Below are positions 39,720-53,130 of a DNA stretch of 64,000 nucleotides, one piece after another. The translations under genes were made by a program, and so were the position numbers. This DNA is from Isoetes taiwanensis (lineage: Eukaryota; Streptophyta; Lycopodiopsida; Isoetales; Isoetaceae). Below the pieces are notes generated by a model. The model ran no database searches. It saw nothing but the letters and a program-made list of their open reading frames with translations, and was not told the origin of the DNA. The stretch lies in assembly GCA_021234155.1 (NCBI GenBank), contig JAJEKV010000067.1:3775279-3839278 (forward strand), written 5' to 3'. The number at the start of each line of letters is the position of its first letter. Position 1 is the stretch's first letter.

Positions 39720-42660
39720 AAAAGAATGCAAACACAAGTCAGGGCAACCCTCCATGTGCAACACCCCTTGGTGAAAAAGAATCACCATGCATCGAAAAAC
39801 TAGAAAAACTAGGTGTTCGTCTCCTAAATTTCCAGTCACAATCCTTATCTTTCGGTTCAAACTTTTGTTTATCGGCAAAAAAATTATGGGTTTCCTTTAG
39901 AATCGAGCAAATAATCTTGAGTTTATATTCAAAATCCGGTAGAGCATGATATTTACCGGCAAGGGCAGACTTCGTTATTCGGCCCCCCTCCATCGAAAAT
40001 AATAATCTGGTTAGAGCTATTGGGGATTTCTAAGTCTAATCAATCATGCAATAAGGTCCGCAAAAGATCATATGGGTTTTTTTTAATGGTGTATGGGTTT
40101 TTTTTTTAATGGCGTACGATTGGTTTTGGTTTTTTTTTGGGAGGCTAATGGTCTTTTTTTAGCAAAAGCATGGGCGTCACATGCGTTGCTTTTGTTGGAC
40201 GAAGAGGATGGTTTCTTGTCCTTATCTGGACGTGAGGCAGAGAGCGATGGCAGTGCACTTGTTGAGGAGGAGAGATGACACTGATTTGGGTTTGCCGGGG
40301 TTCAACTCCCCGGCCAGTATATCTTCTTATACAGATTTTTGGGTTTAGGGATGGTTTCGGTTCTTGCTTGGCTTTTTTATTTCGAATTTCCTTCCAGGGT
40401 TGTTTGCAGGCAGTTTCAATTGTTGCTTCACTTTTTATTTGGAATTTCGTTCCAGATTTGCTTGGATGTGATTTTGTTTTTCCTTTTGCTTCCGGATCTG
40501 CTTGCGTGCGTTTTTGTGCTTCCGGATTTGATTGCATGTGATTTTGTGCTTCCAGATTTGATCTGCTTCTTTATTGGTTCTTATGATCTGGTGTAGCAGT
40601 TTAAATCGGACTGCAGATTGGAGCGGATCTTCAGCGGGTTCATTGCCTGGTTGATCTGCCATCAGATTGAAGATTTTCGTCTGCATTGAAGCTCTGCATG
40701 TATTTATGCATGTATGTGTATTCATTGTTTAAACTTGCCAATCTAATGGTTTTGTAATCCAATGGTTCAGTTAAAAAAAAAACATAAATAAGGTATGTGA
40801 TAAGGTATGTGATAAGGTATGTGATAGGTGTTGATGACGTGATAGCCTTAAATTAGACCTAGATTTTATTTTGGATGGTGCCCGATTTGCCTCGGTTCTA
40901 TTTGGGTGGTCGCGCAAAACATAGAAATAGACGCGACTGTGCTGGCTGGACGGATCTGAACAGAGCAAAACCCACCCGCGACATTGCTCTGTCATGCGTT
41001 GCCGTACGGTGCAGTACCCCTCTAGGTATTGCTATGCTCGCATCTTCATTTTTGGCATTTGTCAGATTCGAAGTATCCATGTGTAAACTTAAGATTTGTT
41101 GGATTTATTGGATGGCTTGCATGTTTAACATGATTTAGCTCTGCTCAACCAGAGAATGAGCTGATCATCATAGTAACCTGGTTTTCACAAAATAACCAAA
41201 ATATTATACAGATATGTACCGACTCCAATGGTTTTGCTGGTGCATCCCTTTGTGGTTGAGGGTGAGACAAGTGGAGAATAGCCCAAATGCATTTCTAAGC
41301 CAGGTATCACTAAAAGTTTCGCATAGTATAGAATTTCTTCTCTCCGCTTTTCCATGTTTTTTCCGTTGCCAATGTCTGCTAAACGTCAAAGCTTTATGAG
41401 AGCTCAAGCTAGATATTCATGCTTCTGATTTGATGTGCCAAAGTCAGATTTAGATCCAGAATGAGGGACCTTTCATAAGGTAGGAAAATTCTGTATATGG
41501 ATCTTTTGGGTCACGGAGGACATGCAGTTTTCCATAAAATTTGCCCTACAGGTAAATGTTTGTTGTGCTGCAGGTTTTGATAAAGAAAACATAGATTTTT
41601 ACAAGCTAGTCGCAACATATGGTGATGCTAGAAGACCTCATGCAGCTCACACACCATAAAATTCTAACCCATGATGCAGAACAAATTCTATCTGTGCATA
41701 CATACCAACATGTTGAGAGTTCGATGCCGCTTTTCTTGAGAGTTTGATGCTGCTTTTGTTATATTGAAGCTAAAATTGCTGATGTGTGCAACAAAATGGA
41801 GAATTACCAGTATTATTAATGTAGATGCTAGGTAATATATCAAATGATCTGGATATTTCTGGTTAAGTTGATTCAACAGATCAGATTGGTGATTCTCTAG
41901 CAGGTTGCTTGTATGCAAGTTACATACTGTTGAAGAAGGCTTGAATGAAAATTGGAACATCATCTTACTCCATATATTGTAAACAAACAATAATTTTTTC
42001 TTGCATTTAGGCCTAATCTCCAAAGTCTGATGCAAACCATGATGACCTGTATACGAACCCCTGAATGGATTTGCTTTCTATACCGCAAGCATTTCTTTGC
42101 ATCTGTTTTACTTGACTCATTTGCACTACTACACGATCGGAGGTTATGCTGATTTGCTAAGGACTGAAGTTCAGAATGCTGTTATCAATACTGAGCTACT
42201 ACAAAACAAATCTATCGATATTGAGACTGTTATGCAGCAAATTCTCTTCAGGCCAACAAACCACCAATAAAAGTATGCATTTTGCTTTTTTTAGCATATG
42301 CATTTTTATGCCATGCAACTCTGGAATTGTGGGTTCAACTACCATGTATTTTGAACTGACAGAAATCCCCACGGCAGCATTCTTTCAGATACGCTTCTTG
42401 CAATGGTGCGCATGTTGAAGAGATCAAAAAGAAAACACACAAAGTGGGTATCTCTTGCACCATTTGAACTGATGTATATCCCCTCTTGCTGCCACGATAA
42501 TTTTCTTGGATATGTAATTAGATTGCATGAGAATGATGGAACCATGTAACATTTATCTAATAATGATGAAACTCATATCCAATGATGCGTTCTATTTTTC
42601 CTGAATGACAATCCAATTTTCATGAATGGCTTCAATTCAATTGTTGCGCTTGATACATGA
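39720..42660. other. Intergenic, no gene recognised
   Basis: Open frames are short and without motifs. Noted: a T-run-rich stretch at 40,078-40,160, an isolated B-box-like GGTTCAACTCC at 40,299-40,309 without a partner A-box, and a triple aaggtatgtgat repeat at 40,791-40,826. From 41.4 kb this is upstream or downstream space of the kinase gene. Confidence 0.5.
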
Positions 42661-42690
42661 CATCCAAAAACCCCAGTACAATAAAAAATC

Positions 42691-44445
42691 TCACCTTCCT
42701 CCTAAAAGATGACTGGAGGCTTTGCTGGAAGAACTATTAGTAGAATAACCTGTAGATTGTGATGTGGTTGAAGATGAAGTGGCGTGGCCAAAAGACAGAT
42801 TGACTATTGGTTTTGAAGTGGGCACATCAGGAAGTGGAACTTCTCCATTAAGAATGAGGCAACATCTTCTAGAGCTTGGCCTTAGTTCTGGGTTTGGATG
42901 GCTACATAGCATGCCAAGGGACAACACCAGCAACACTTGTTCACGGTCATAATCACTTTCAAGCCTTGAATCAATGACACTCAGCAGATCACCGCGTTCT
43001 TGAGCATCCCAAACCGATTCCCAGAGGAAAACATCATCTGAAGTCATTTGAAGCACACCCCTTCCACATGCAATTTCCAGCAAAAGAACCCCAAAGCTGT
43101 AAACATCAGATTTCTCATTAGCCTTGCCCATGTAGGCCAATTCTGGTGCAATGTATCCCCTAGTCCCTGCCTGTGTCATGGTTTGTTGGGACTTGGCATT
43201 TTCCAGGAGTTTGGCTAGTCCAAAATCTCCTAAACGGGCCATGAATGTAGAATCCAAAAGGACATTAGCAGCCTTGATATCCCTATGCAAAATTCTTCGC
43301 TCCCATCCTCCATGTAAGTAAGCCAATCCCTCTGCCACACCTTTTACTATTTCAAATCTCTGATTCCATGTCAAGAACTTGTCAGACAGATATTGGTCTA
43401 AGCTCCCATTTTGCATATAATCATAAACCAACATCAATTTTTCTCCTTCGTGACACCATCCCTTCAAACTCACTAAATGTTTATGCCTTACCTGTCCAAT
43501 CACAGAAATTTCTGCCAAAAACTGGTTAAGACCATGTTTGGAAGCCAGTGACATGATCTTAACAGCCACCATAGATCCATCGTTTGGCAATACTCCTTTG
43601 TATACTTTACCAAATCCTCCTTCACCCAAGAGCTGGCTGAAATCTTTGGTAGCATTACTGAGATAAGAGTATGTGAATTGCCTGACTGCTGTTTCTCCGA
43701 TTTTGGCTTCCCAATCCTCAGAATTACTTTTCCTCCTTTTCTTGGCCCGTTTAATGCAGTAAAAAGCTATAAGCCCAGCAAGAATTACTCCTATTACTCC
43801 ACATACTGCTGCCACGATAATGACAGTAGAATTTTTGCCAGAAGAAGAAGTGCGGGACGAATTTGGAGACCCATTTCCCAAATTTGGAGGTGGGGGGTTA
43901 TTTCCGGCGTTCAAGGATGGAGATGGTGCAGGGCTTATGGTAAGAGTGACAAATTCTGCAAAACCCAAAAAGAAGAAAGAAAAGAAAAACGCGATCAACA
44001 ATCTAATATACACAATGAGCGAGACTAGGTCTGAAGGAAACATACCCAAACTCTCAAATTCACTGGTTTCATAACGCAGATAACAACTATAGGAGGTGTA
44101 ATTGCGTCGCATCCTGGCCCCGATAGCCAGAGGAGCAGATTTTTTAATAGTTTGATTTGCGCTGGTAAGGCAGTCCAAACACAGATCATTGGTTGCGCTG
44201 TTGCACTGGCCATAGCCATACACAACGTTATTGCCTTGGCCATACACATAAGCCTTCTGTCTTGGATTCGCAGGGGGGGTGTCTTCTTCTAAGCCTTGTA
44301 TCAGGACATCTAAATTTTGAAGAAATTTGCTGCCTTCCGTCGTATTTGCCGTGTTATAATAAACCACATTTGAATCATTGTACTGCGCTATCGCTGCCGG
44401 AATGAAGATGGAGATGAATGCGCAGAGAATAGGCAAAGGGGCCAT
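42691..44445 (-). CDS. Cysteine-rich receptor-like protein kinase, one Gnk2 domain
   Basis: This is the best intact gene here, a plasma-membrane Ser/Thr receptor kinase. The chosen ATG at 44,445 opens [21 protein letters not shown], a clear signal peptide, and the frame stays open for 23 codons upstream. A single Gnk2/DUF26 domain follows, with [13 protein letters not shown] (C-x7-C-x2-C) and CYLRYE. After a Pro/Ser linker come a membrane span ([20 protein letters not shown]), a basic stop-transfer and a full kinase. The kinase has [46 protein letters not shown] and [13 protein letters not shown] 90-nt intron (44,045-43,956; GTATGT...TTTTGCAG) keeps the frame open if unspliced and adds 30 hydrophobic residues. 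Spliced CDS: 44,445-44,046 joined to 43,955-42,691. Most CRKs have two Gnk2 domains, so this one is short. Ligand unknown; stress or immune signalling is the usual role. Confidence 0.93.
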   Translation of the reverse strand: MAPLPILCAFISIFIPAAIAQYNDSNVVYYNTANTTEGSKFLQNLDVLIQGLEEDTPPANPRQKAYVYGQGNNVVYGYGQCNSATNDLCLDCLTSANQTIKKSAPLAIGARMRRNYTSYSCYLRYETSEFESLGMFPSDLVSLIVYIRLLIAFFFSFFFLGFAEFVTLTISPAPSPSLNAGNNPPPPNLGNGSPNSSRTSSSGKNSTVIIVAAVCGVIGVILAGLIAFYCIKRAKKRRKSNSEDWEAKIGETAVRQFTYSYLSNATKDFSQLLGEGGFGKVYKGVLPNDGSMVAVKIMSLASKHGLNQFLAEISVIGQVRHKHLVSLKGWCHEGEKLMLVYDYMQNGSLDQYLSDKFLTWNQRFEIVKGVAEGLAYLHGGWERRILHRDIKAANVLLDSTFMARLGDFGLAKLLENAKSQQTMTQAGTRGYIAPELAYMGKANEKSDVYSFGVLLLEIACGRGVLQMTSDDVFLWESVWDAQERGDLLSVIDSRLESDYDREQVLLVLSLGMLCSHPNPELRPSSRRCCLILNGEVPLPDVPTSKPIVNLSFGHATSSSTTSQSTGYSTNSSSSKASSHLLGGR

Positions 44446-44630
44446 TTGGGCTTGTTTGCCTCGGATCCTCAGATTAAGCATTACAGAGCCGCCTTTTTGG
44501 AATCCCTCTTTCACATAGGTTGGCTTTGGAAACGCGTCTTATCTAAGACTTGGGGTCTGATGGACTTGTGCATTACATAGGTCTATGCATTACACATTTA
44601 CAAGTTTCTTTCTTATCCCCTTTTTATACC

Positions 44631-44856
44631 TAAAAACCGCCTGGGCTATTTTCAGCCCAGGCTTCCAATAAGATCATGACAAGTGGCGCAGTTTCAATCC
44701 AAGAAAGTCGAGCATCCAAGATTTACTCTTCGTTCTAAAAATTTTTACTTGTAATTCCGGATTCAGCTTCTTTTACTCGGCATTCCGATCTCTATTCAAA
44801 TCGCGGTTCTTCAAATCAATTGCATCAACCGCTGAAAATAGCCCAGGCGGTTTTTA
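44631..44856. mobile_element. MITE-like element with 25-bp perfect inverted ends
   Basis: Positions 44,631-44,655 and 44,832-44,856 are perfect inverted copies (taaaaaccgcctgggctatt plus five bases). The 226-bp size and AT-rich centre without a frame fit a MITE. It lies about 190 bp upstream of the kinase start on the minus strand, so it may form part of the promoter region. Confidence 0.8.
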
Positions 44857-44864
44857 CGTTAGTT

Positions 44865-44963
44865 GAAAGCCCCTCCGGGCTTGATTCCGGAGGGTCAAGC
44901 AGGCCTCCGCGCTCTGCATGTCGGCCAGCTTTCCCCTCCGGAATCAAGCCCCGAGGGGCTTTC
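44865..44963. repeat. Palindrome with 30-bp arms
   Basis: The arm 44,865-44,894 (gaaagcccctccgggcttga then ttccggaggg) is inverted at 44,934-44,963 with one mismatch, leaving a 39-base loop. It follows the MITE directly. A bidirectional terminator is unlikely in a plant, and a foldback element fits better. Confidence 0.88.
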
Positions 44964-46558
44964 TCTTATACATAATAGGAACTTAGGTTGCATTCTGCCC
45001 TATCCGCCAATCATACAACACCACTTGGCATAGTTTCTCTTCCTGAATTAGCGACGGTGCAAAAACGACGGATCAACAGCGGCGGCTCAGAGCGACGGAT
45101 TTACAACATTCTGGCTGATTTACATCTCATTCTAGAGCATTTACCTGACATTCAACACTTCTACCCCTCATTCCGATATTTTTACCTGTGATTCTGAAGC
45201 TTTTACCCCTGTTTTACCCCTGATTCCGGAATTCTTGTTGCCCACAGAATGCAACCTAAGTTGCTATCACGTTTCAAGAATGTTTGTTTTGCCCAGATTC
45301 TGGGCATGTCAAATGCCTCCGCGCTTGTATACAAAATAATGGTAAGACAATACCCCTTAAGGTGCAAGTTCCCTTTTTGGGTTGCCCCTAGGGGGGCAAG
45401 CCCTCATCTATGTGGGTTTATAGCCTATTCCAGATATATGCCACTTATGCCAGGAATATGCCACTGCTCCAAACTTGCTATTGGGTGTAAATTGGCAGTG
45501 ACCGCTATTGTTGGGCAGCCACTTTGGAAACTGGCTAACTGGTGCTCCTTGCTCGAGCATTTTTTTAGTAGCTTTCGTTTCCGATCATGATTCTTCTCCT
45601 GTGCCTCCATACTTCATCTTATAGTCCAGCTCGGGCCGTAAAACTGCAATAGAAACATTTTCTTTGCCGCATGTCTTCGGAGGATGCCGCTTTTTATGTG
45701 GAACTGTGTGGTCAACAACCAAGCAGTATGTAATGGAGCTCTAAGTCTGAGGCTAAACCAAGCTTTCTTGCTGCATAAGCAGAGGTCAGAACTTATTTTT
45801 CTTAGCGTTTTTTTCATGAGAAAAGTAGAAACATGAATCTAGGGTTTAGACATTTGCTCGAACTAATTTGTAGAAGAACCCAGTCAAGTTGGTTACGATG
45901 CTTTTGCTGAGTCGATTTTCCAGAAGAACCGGGTTTGCTAAAGGCAAAAATCAGTATTTTTGTTTTTTATGAGCTTCGACGCATTATTTGTCTTTATGTT
46001 TTTGCTTGAGAAAAATAACTAAGTACTTCGTAAAGCTATGAATTATGAAGATATGTTTCTTGACTCCGTAAATAACCACAGTGGTTATAGGTTTATGGAT
46101 ATGGTCATTGATATATGCGCATACTGCCTGGAGAATTTGCATTTACAGGAACTCATAAATATACTCCTTTTGAATTTGAAAATCCAGACGGTCAGATTTT
46201 CCAAGAACTATAATGCATGCTCCAGCTTTTGCTAGTAGGAGCATAAAAAGCAAAATTCTAAGCCTAAACCTATTGCAAGCCGAATCTGAGTTTTTATTGG
46301 ATTCCATGTATTATTGTACAAAATGTTTTTCAGGATATGCAATCTCTGCTTGTGCTATTTTTTGGCAATGATCCGGTCCTTAGCTACTCCAGGATTCAGA
46401 AACGAATGTTTAATGCCATGACTTAATAGACCTGCGCTTTGTTGTTATGGTCCATTTAGATTGAATTAAAGACTTTGCAGTTGATGAAAATATGTCAAGC
46501 TTTCTGCAGGGTGTTTGATCGGCCTGAGTATCTGTGCTGACGCTGTGCTTGTTTGCAG

Positions 46559-48653
<2,095 letters not shown>

Positions 48654-49036
48654 GACGTGACTGATCCAGCCAACATGGATCCCATTCTCAAGCTGTTTCG
48701 GTTGGAAAAAATAATAAGTTTACCATTGTAAAACTTTAAACATCTTTAACAATGCACTTAGCATATGGGCGAGATGCAGTAACATCTGATTCCTTTATTG
48801 ATTTAGAAAGTATTACAAGTCAAGAAAGCACAAATAATGATTAAAAGAGCCATATGTACTAAAAAGTATGTGGAATGCCTTACTAGAACAAACATCAATT
48901 CAGGCAGTATTCAACAGAGATAGGTTCAATGATGTATACGTTTTATATGCAATACGTATTATTCGAAAGATGCGGCAGAAATTTGAAGTATAATACGTCA
49001 AAAATATGGCAAAAAACATTTCCGGCACCGAGAAAT

Positions 49037-49195
49037 TTTCGCGTAAGCGAAACTGAAGTTTTGCTTGTGCGAAGTGCAAAAACTTTCGCGTTCAGTTTCG
49101 CTTACGCGAAAATTTTCAAACTTCGCGTAAGCGAAACTGTTGACTTCGCTTACGCGAAATTATTTTCGCGTATGTTTCGCTTACGCGAAAATTTG
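49037..49195. repeat. Cluster of TTTCGCGTAAGCGAAA-type palindromes
   Basis: Within about 155 bases there are five near-copies of TTCGC(GT/TT)A(A/C)GCGAAA on alternating strands (about 49,043, 49,103, 49,122, 49,147 and 49,176) plus partial ones. Each is close to a palindrome and neighbours are inverted to each other, so the whole block can fold into several alternative hairpins. No gene covers it. Confidence 0.85.
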
Positions 49196-50064
49196 CAACA
49201 TGTTTTAGGGTATTTTGTTAAGGGAAAAAAAGTTTTTGCGCCACTGTTTGGTCTGTTTTAAGCAGTTGTATTATTATATAAGAAAAATATGTTTAGCCTT
49301 AGAATTCGTCTCTCGAACGTTGACTACCAGGTTGAATAAACATACTCCTTGGGAAACGGTCAGCCTTTTGGTATCTTTCTTGTAATTAGAGTTTTATTAC
49401 TTGGTTGAAGAGTTAGATTTGTGGAAACATAGCATCTCTAGATGATTTTGAGATTGCAAGACATTGTTTATCCGATGAAGTTCTGTAATAAGGCTTCTGA
49501 GATTTAAAAAGGTTTGCATCATTGGTGCGTTCCATAACAACAACAACATTTTACACCTATGTGCTTTTGAATTTCTCAAAAAAAAACTATTGCCAATTCG
49601 AGCTCTTATTTTTGCACTCTGTTTGCAACAGTTGACTGCCATTGGCCAATTTTTAACCTAACTTTGAGATCAAATATCACTCAGAGTATAATCTGACTTG
49701 TGAAAGGATTTTACAATATCTTCTACCGATGTTTCACTACCCATTTGCACAAAAACACCCCTAAAAACTCCAGACTTTGGGAGTGGCATCAATCTTTCCA
49801 CTGATAACATTGTGTAGTAATGGAAAAGGTATGAACTTTTGATCTATTTGAGTTTTCTTTCTGAATTTTGCTACATGGGCTGGTCATTTTAAGTGATATG
49901 GAGGTCTTAACCCAGTTTTGGACCTAGTTCGATTCTTATGTTTGACTCTAAAGGCCAGATTGAGGGTCGAAATGGCATTGCACATGAATCTTCAGCAAAG
50001 TCATAAAAGGTAGCAATTCTATAAACTCAGTCTTACATTGAAGGCAGATATAAGGTAGCATTGA

Positions 50065-50630
50065 ATGTGGGACATGGGTTGGATATACAGCCAAATCATG
50101 CGCCCCATTGTGCATTGTGATCTAAAGCCTAGCAACATTCTTCTAGGTTCCGAAATGGTGGCTCGTATTGCAGATGTCGGGATTGCCTACATCCTAAGTG
50201 CAGGAGGAAACATGTTGTTCTTTAAACTTTATGAGTCAATTGGATACTTCCCTCCTGGTCTTCTATATACTTAGTTGTTCGTTGGTTCTTCCATGCTAGT
50301 ACATGATTAAAGTATTGATATTGCTATCTAATGCAAAATATGCTTACTCCAGTACGCCTACCACAAAGGAAGATATCCACAACTACGGCAACATGCTTTT
50401 AGAACTTATGACTAGAAAGAAACAGATAGACAAAGTTATCGCAGAGCACATGGTTTTGCCTAACTGGATGCACACTTCTTCCCTCACCAAGCTATGAAAA
50501 TTCTAGATGAAGCATTAGTTCAAGAAGCGCCATGTCATGGTGCAATGCTTAAAGTTATTGCCCTTGCACTACAATCCACTTCATGTAATCCAACGGAGAG
50601 GCCCCCATAGAGTTATATGTTAGATAATAT
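50065..50630 (+). pseudogene. Receptor-like kinase catalytic-domain relic
   Basis: The plus strand encodes IVHCDLKPSNILLGSEMVARIADVGIAYI, in which the catalytic loop is complete but the DFG motif reads DVG. After a frame break, KEDIHNYGNMLLELMTRKKQID matches the D-V-Y-S-x-G-x-x-L-L-E region. A last piece reads ALALQSTSCNPTERPP, the usual C-lobe end. HCDLKPSNILL is typical of LRR receptor kinases. The N-lobe, ectodomain and activation segment are missing. Confidence 0.8.
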
Positions 50631-51839
50631 TTTTAACCGGGAGTGGGATTATAATGATATACGAGCTTAAAGCAAAGGTCTATTCCTACTTTTAGAGCAT
50701 GCATTATTTGCCTTGGATCTTTCTTTCCGGTTTGCCATACATGTTTCACCGGAGCTACAAAGAATAACCTTCCAAAAAACTATTTGCTTTATTCTCTGCT
50801 TTTGAAACTACACCATTTCTTATCTTTCTTCTTCATGTATGTTGACACAATCTTCACCACCACTGTTGCCATAGCTTTTCTTGGCACCCAAGCTCGCAAA
50901 GTAGGCCAATGAGAAAGATGATGTGCACAAAATGCATGAAGCTCCTTTGGTTAATAAGTCTAGTAGAACTGCAACGTCTTGATCACTAGCAACTGTTGGT
51001 GGCATGAAGACCATGGCAATGTGGGTCGTGGTTGATAAAGGAAGATCCATACAATATTTCTCAGAATTCTTGTTACCTCCTTTAGAAGGAGTGAGCTTTG
51101 CTCTCGCTCTCTTTTGGCGGCTCTCTGTCTCAATGTAGCTTAGTTATTTTGCTAGGTTACATTACACAAAGAGGCTCTAAATGGGAGGTGGAGCAGAAAT
51201 CGTTCCTTCTAGAGGTAAAAGTTCTTGTATGCAAGTTGCTATGACGTCAGAGGTGAGAGCGTACCCTAATTTCAAGCCAAAGTGTTGCCTGGGCTTTGTC
51301 CATCCATATAGCAGCTATTAGGCACCAAATCATGGAATATCCTAACTCCTGCTATTGGTGGAGGACCTCGAGCAGCACTGTGACTTGAAATTAGAGGATG
51401 TGTCCCCTTCGGCGTCGTGGGAGATTGTACAAGGACGGAGGTAACAAGATTTTTGAGTACTCTATTTTTATTGTGGCCATGGATGATACAGCCTAGTGGT
51501 TGCTTGCAATTCTGTGGCTAAAAGTTAATGAGATGATGGTGGAACTAATATAGATAGATAGATGCCATTGGGCTTAGTGGCCCAAGCATAGAAGGGTTCA
51601 TCAGTCATCACGTGGTTGATGAGTAAATGCACCGAGACTTCCCAATCTTTCTTTCCCCGCCTCTTTGGGCAATGTAGCTTAGTTTACATTCTAAGTTCCA
51701 TTGTTCAAAGAGGCGTGAAAGCAAGATTTGGAAATGCGTGATGCTTTCACTCTGATATTTCTTTATGCAGTTGATGGCTCTTACCATGCTATATGCCACT
51801 ATGCATGGACAATACAGTTGATCGTGGGCCTTGTGAACC

Positions 51840-53130
51840 TTCCTCGACCACTGCATCTTCTAGACTGATCCGTGATTGTTTCAGCCCTTCACATGCAAAG
51901 ATTACTTTGGAGCAAGATTCTGTAGCACACGAAGGGAGAAACCATAATAAGTCAAAAGGGTGCAGTGGTTGCAAAGGGAGGTTCTCAAGGCACTTAGGTC
52001 GAATGTTGAACCCGAATTCACATGTGGATCATGTATCCTGTGAACCTTGCTTAAGCAAATTACATCATAATCATCAACAGTGGATCGTGTATCTTGTAAA
52101 ACTTCATCTCCATCAAAATCGGCTCGACTGATCCGTGGCTATTGGCCCCTTGGCATGCGTAGATTACTTCTTATCAGCAAGATTCTGTGGCATTCGAAGG
52201 AGTAAGCAGCAATGGAAGTTGCGCCGGTTTTGATGGGGGGAAGTCTCTCAAGGCACTTAGGTCGACTGAGGTGATTGTGATGATCAGAAGAAGATTCATT
52301 CAAGGCACTTAGGTCAACAGAAGACAGCCGTCGAACTTAGGATGAATCTTAGAGTGCATCATAATCATCAACAATGGATCGTGTATCTTGTGAAACTTCA
52401 TCTCCATCAAAATCGGCTCGACTGGTCCGTAGATGTTTGGCCCCTTGGCATGCGTAGTTTACTTCTTATCAGCAAGATTCTGTGGCATGCGAAGGAGCAA
52501 GCAACAACGGAAGTCGAGACGGTTTTGATGGGGGGAAGTCTCTCAAGGCACTTAGGTCGACTGAGGTGATTGTGATGATCAGAAGAAGATTTATTCAAGG
52601 CACTTAGGTCAATAGAAGACAGTCATCGAACTTAGGGTGAATCTTAGAGTGCATCATAATCATCAATAGTGGATCGTATATCTTGTGAAACCTCATCCCC
52701 ATCAAAATTGGCTCGACTGGTCCTATGGTTGTTTGGCCCCTTGGCATGCGTAAATTACTTCTCATCAGCAAGATTCTTCCACATGCGAATGGGCAAGCAG
52801 CAACGGAAGTCGAGACGGTTTTGATGGGGGTAGGGGTTCTCAAGGCACTTAGGTCGACTGAGGTGATGGTGATGATCAGGATGAGATTCGTTGTCAAGGC
52901 AGTTAGGTCGAAGGTCCCGAATATCACGTGGATCATGTATCTTGTGAACCCTCTTCAGGATCAGATTCGTATCAACGGGTCTGTGGTTGTTTGGCCCCTT
53001 GGCATGAATAGATTACTTCTCATCAGCAAGATTCTGTGGCATGCGAAGGGGCAAGCATCAACAGAAGTCGAGACGAATCTTATCCAGGGAGGGTTCTCAA
53101 GACGCTATGGTCGACTGAGTTTATAGTTGA
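51840..53130. repeat. Tandem array, unit about 295 bp
   Basis: The phrase tggatcgtgtatcttgtgaa and its variants begin units near 52,023, 52,081, 52,375, 52,672 and 52,930. Each unit continues with ttggccccttggcatgcgta, cagcaagattctgtggcatg and caaggcacttaggtcgactg. The last unit is about 260 bp. Frames of 60-130 residues on both strands follow the repeat and are not supported as proteins. Confidence 0.92.

Noticed and set aside
40299-40309. B-box-like GGTTCAACTCC as a second SINE or tRNA gene
   Set aside because: No A-box lies at the right distance upstream and no cloverleaf can be drawn. The box sits within a small CCGGGG/CCCCGG hairpin.
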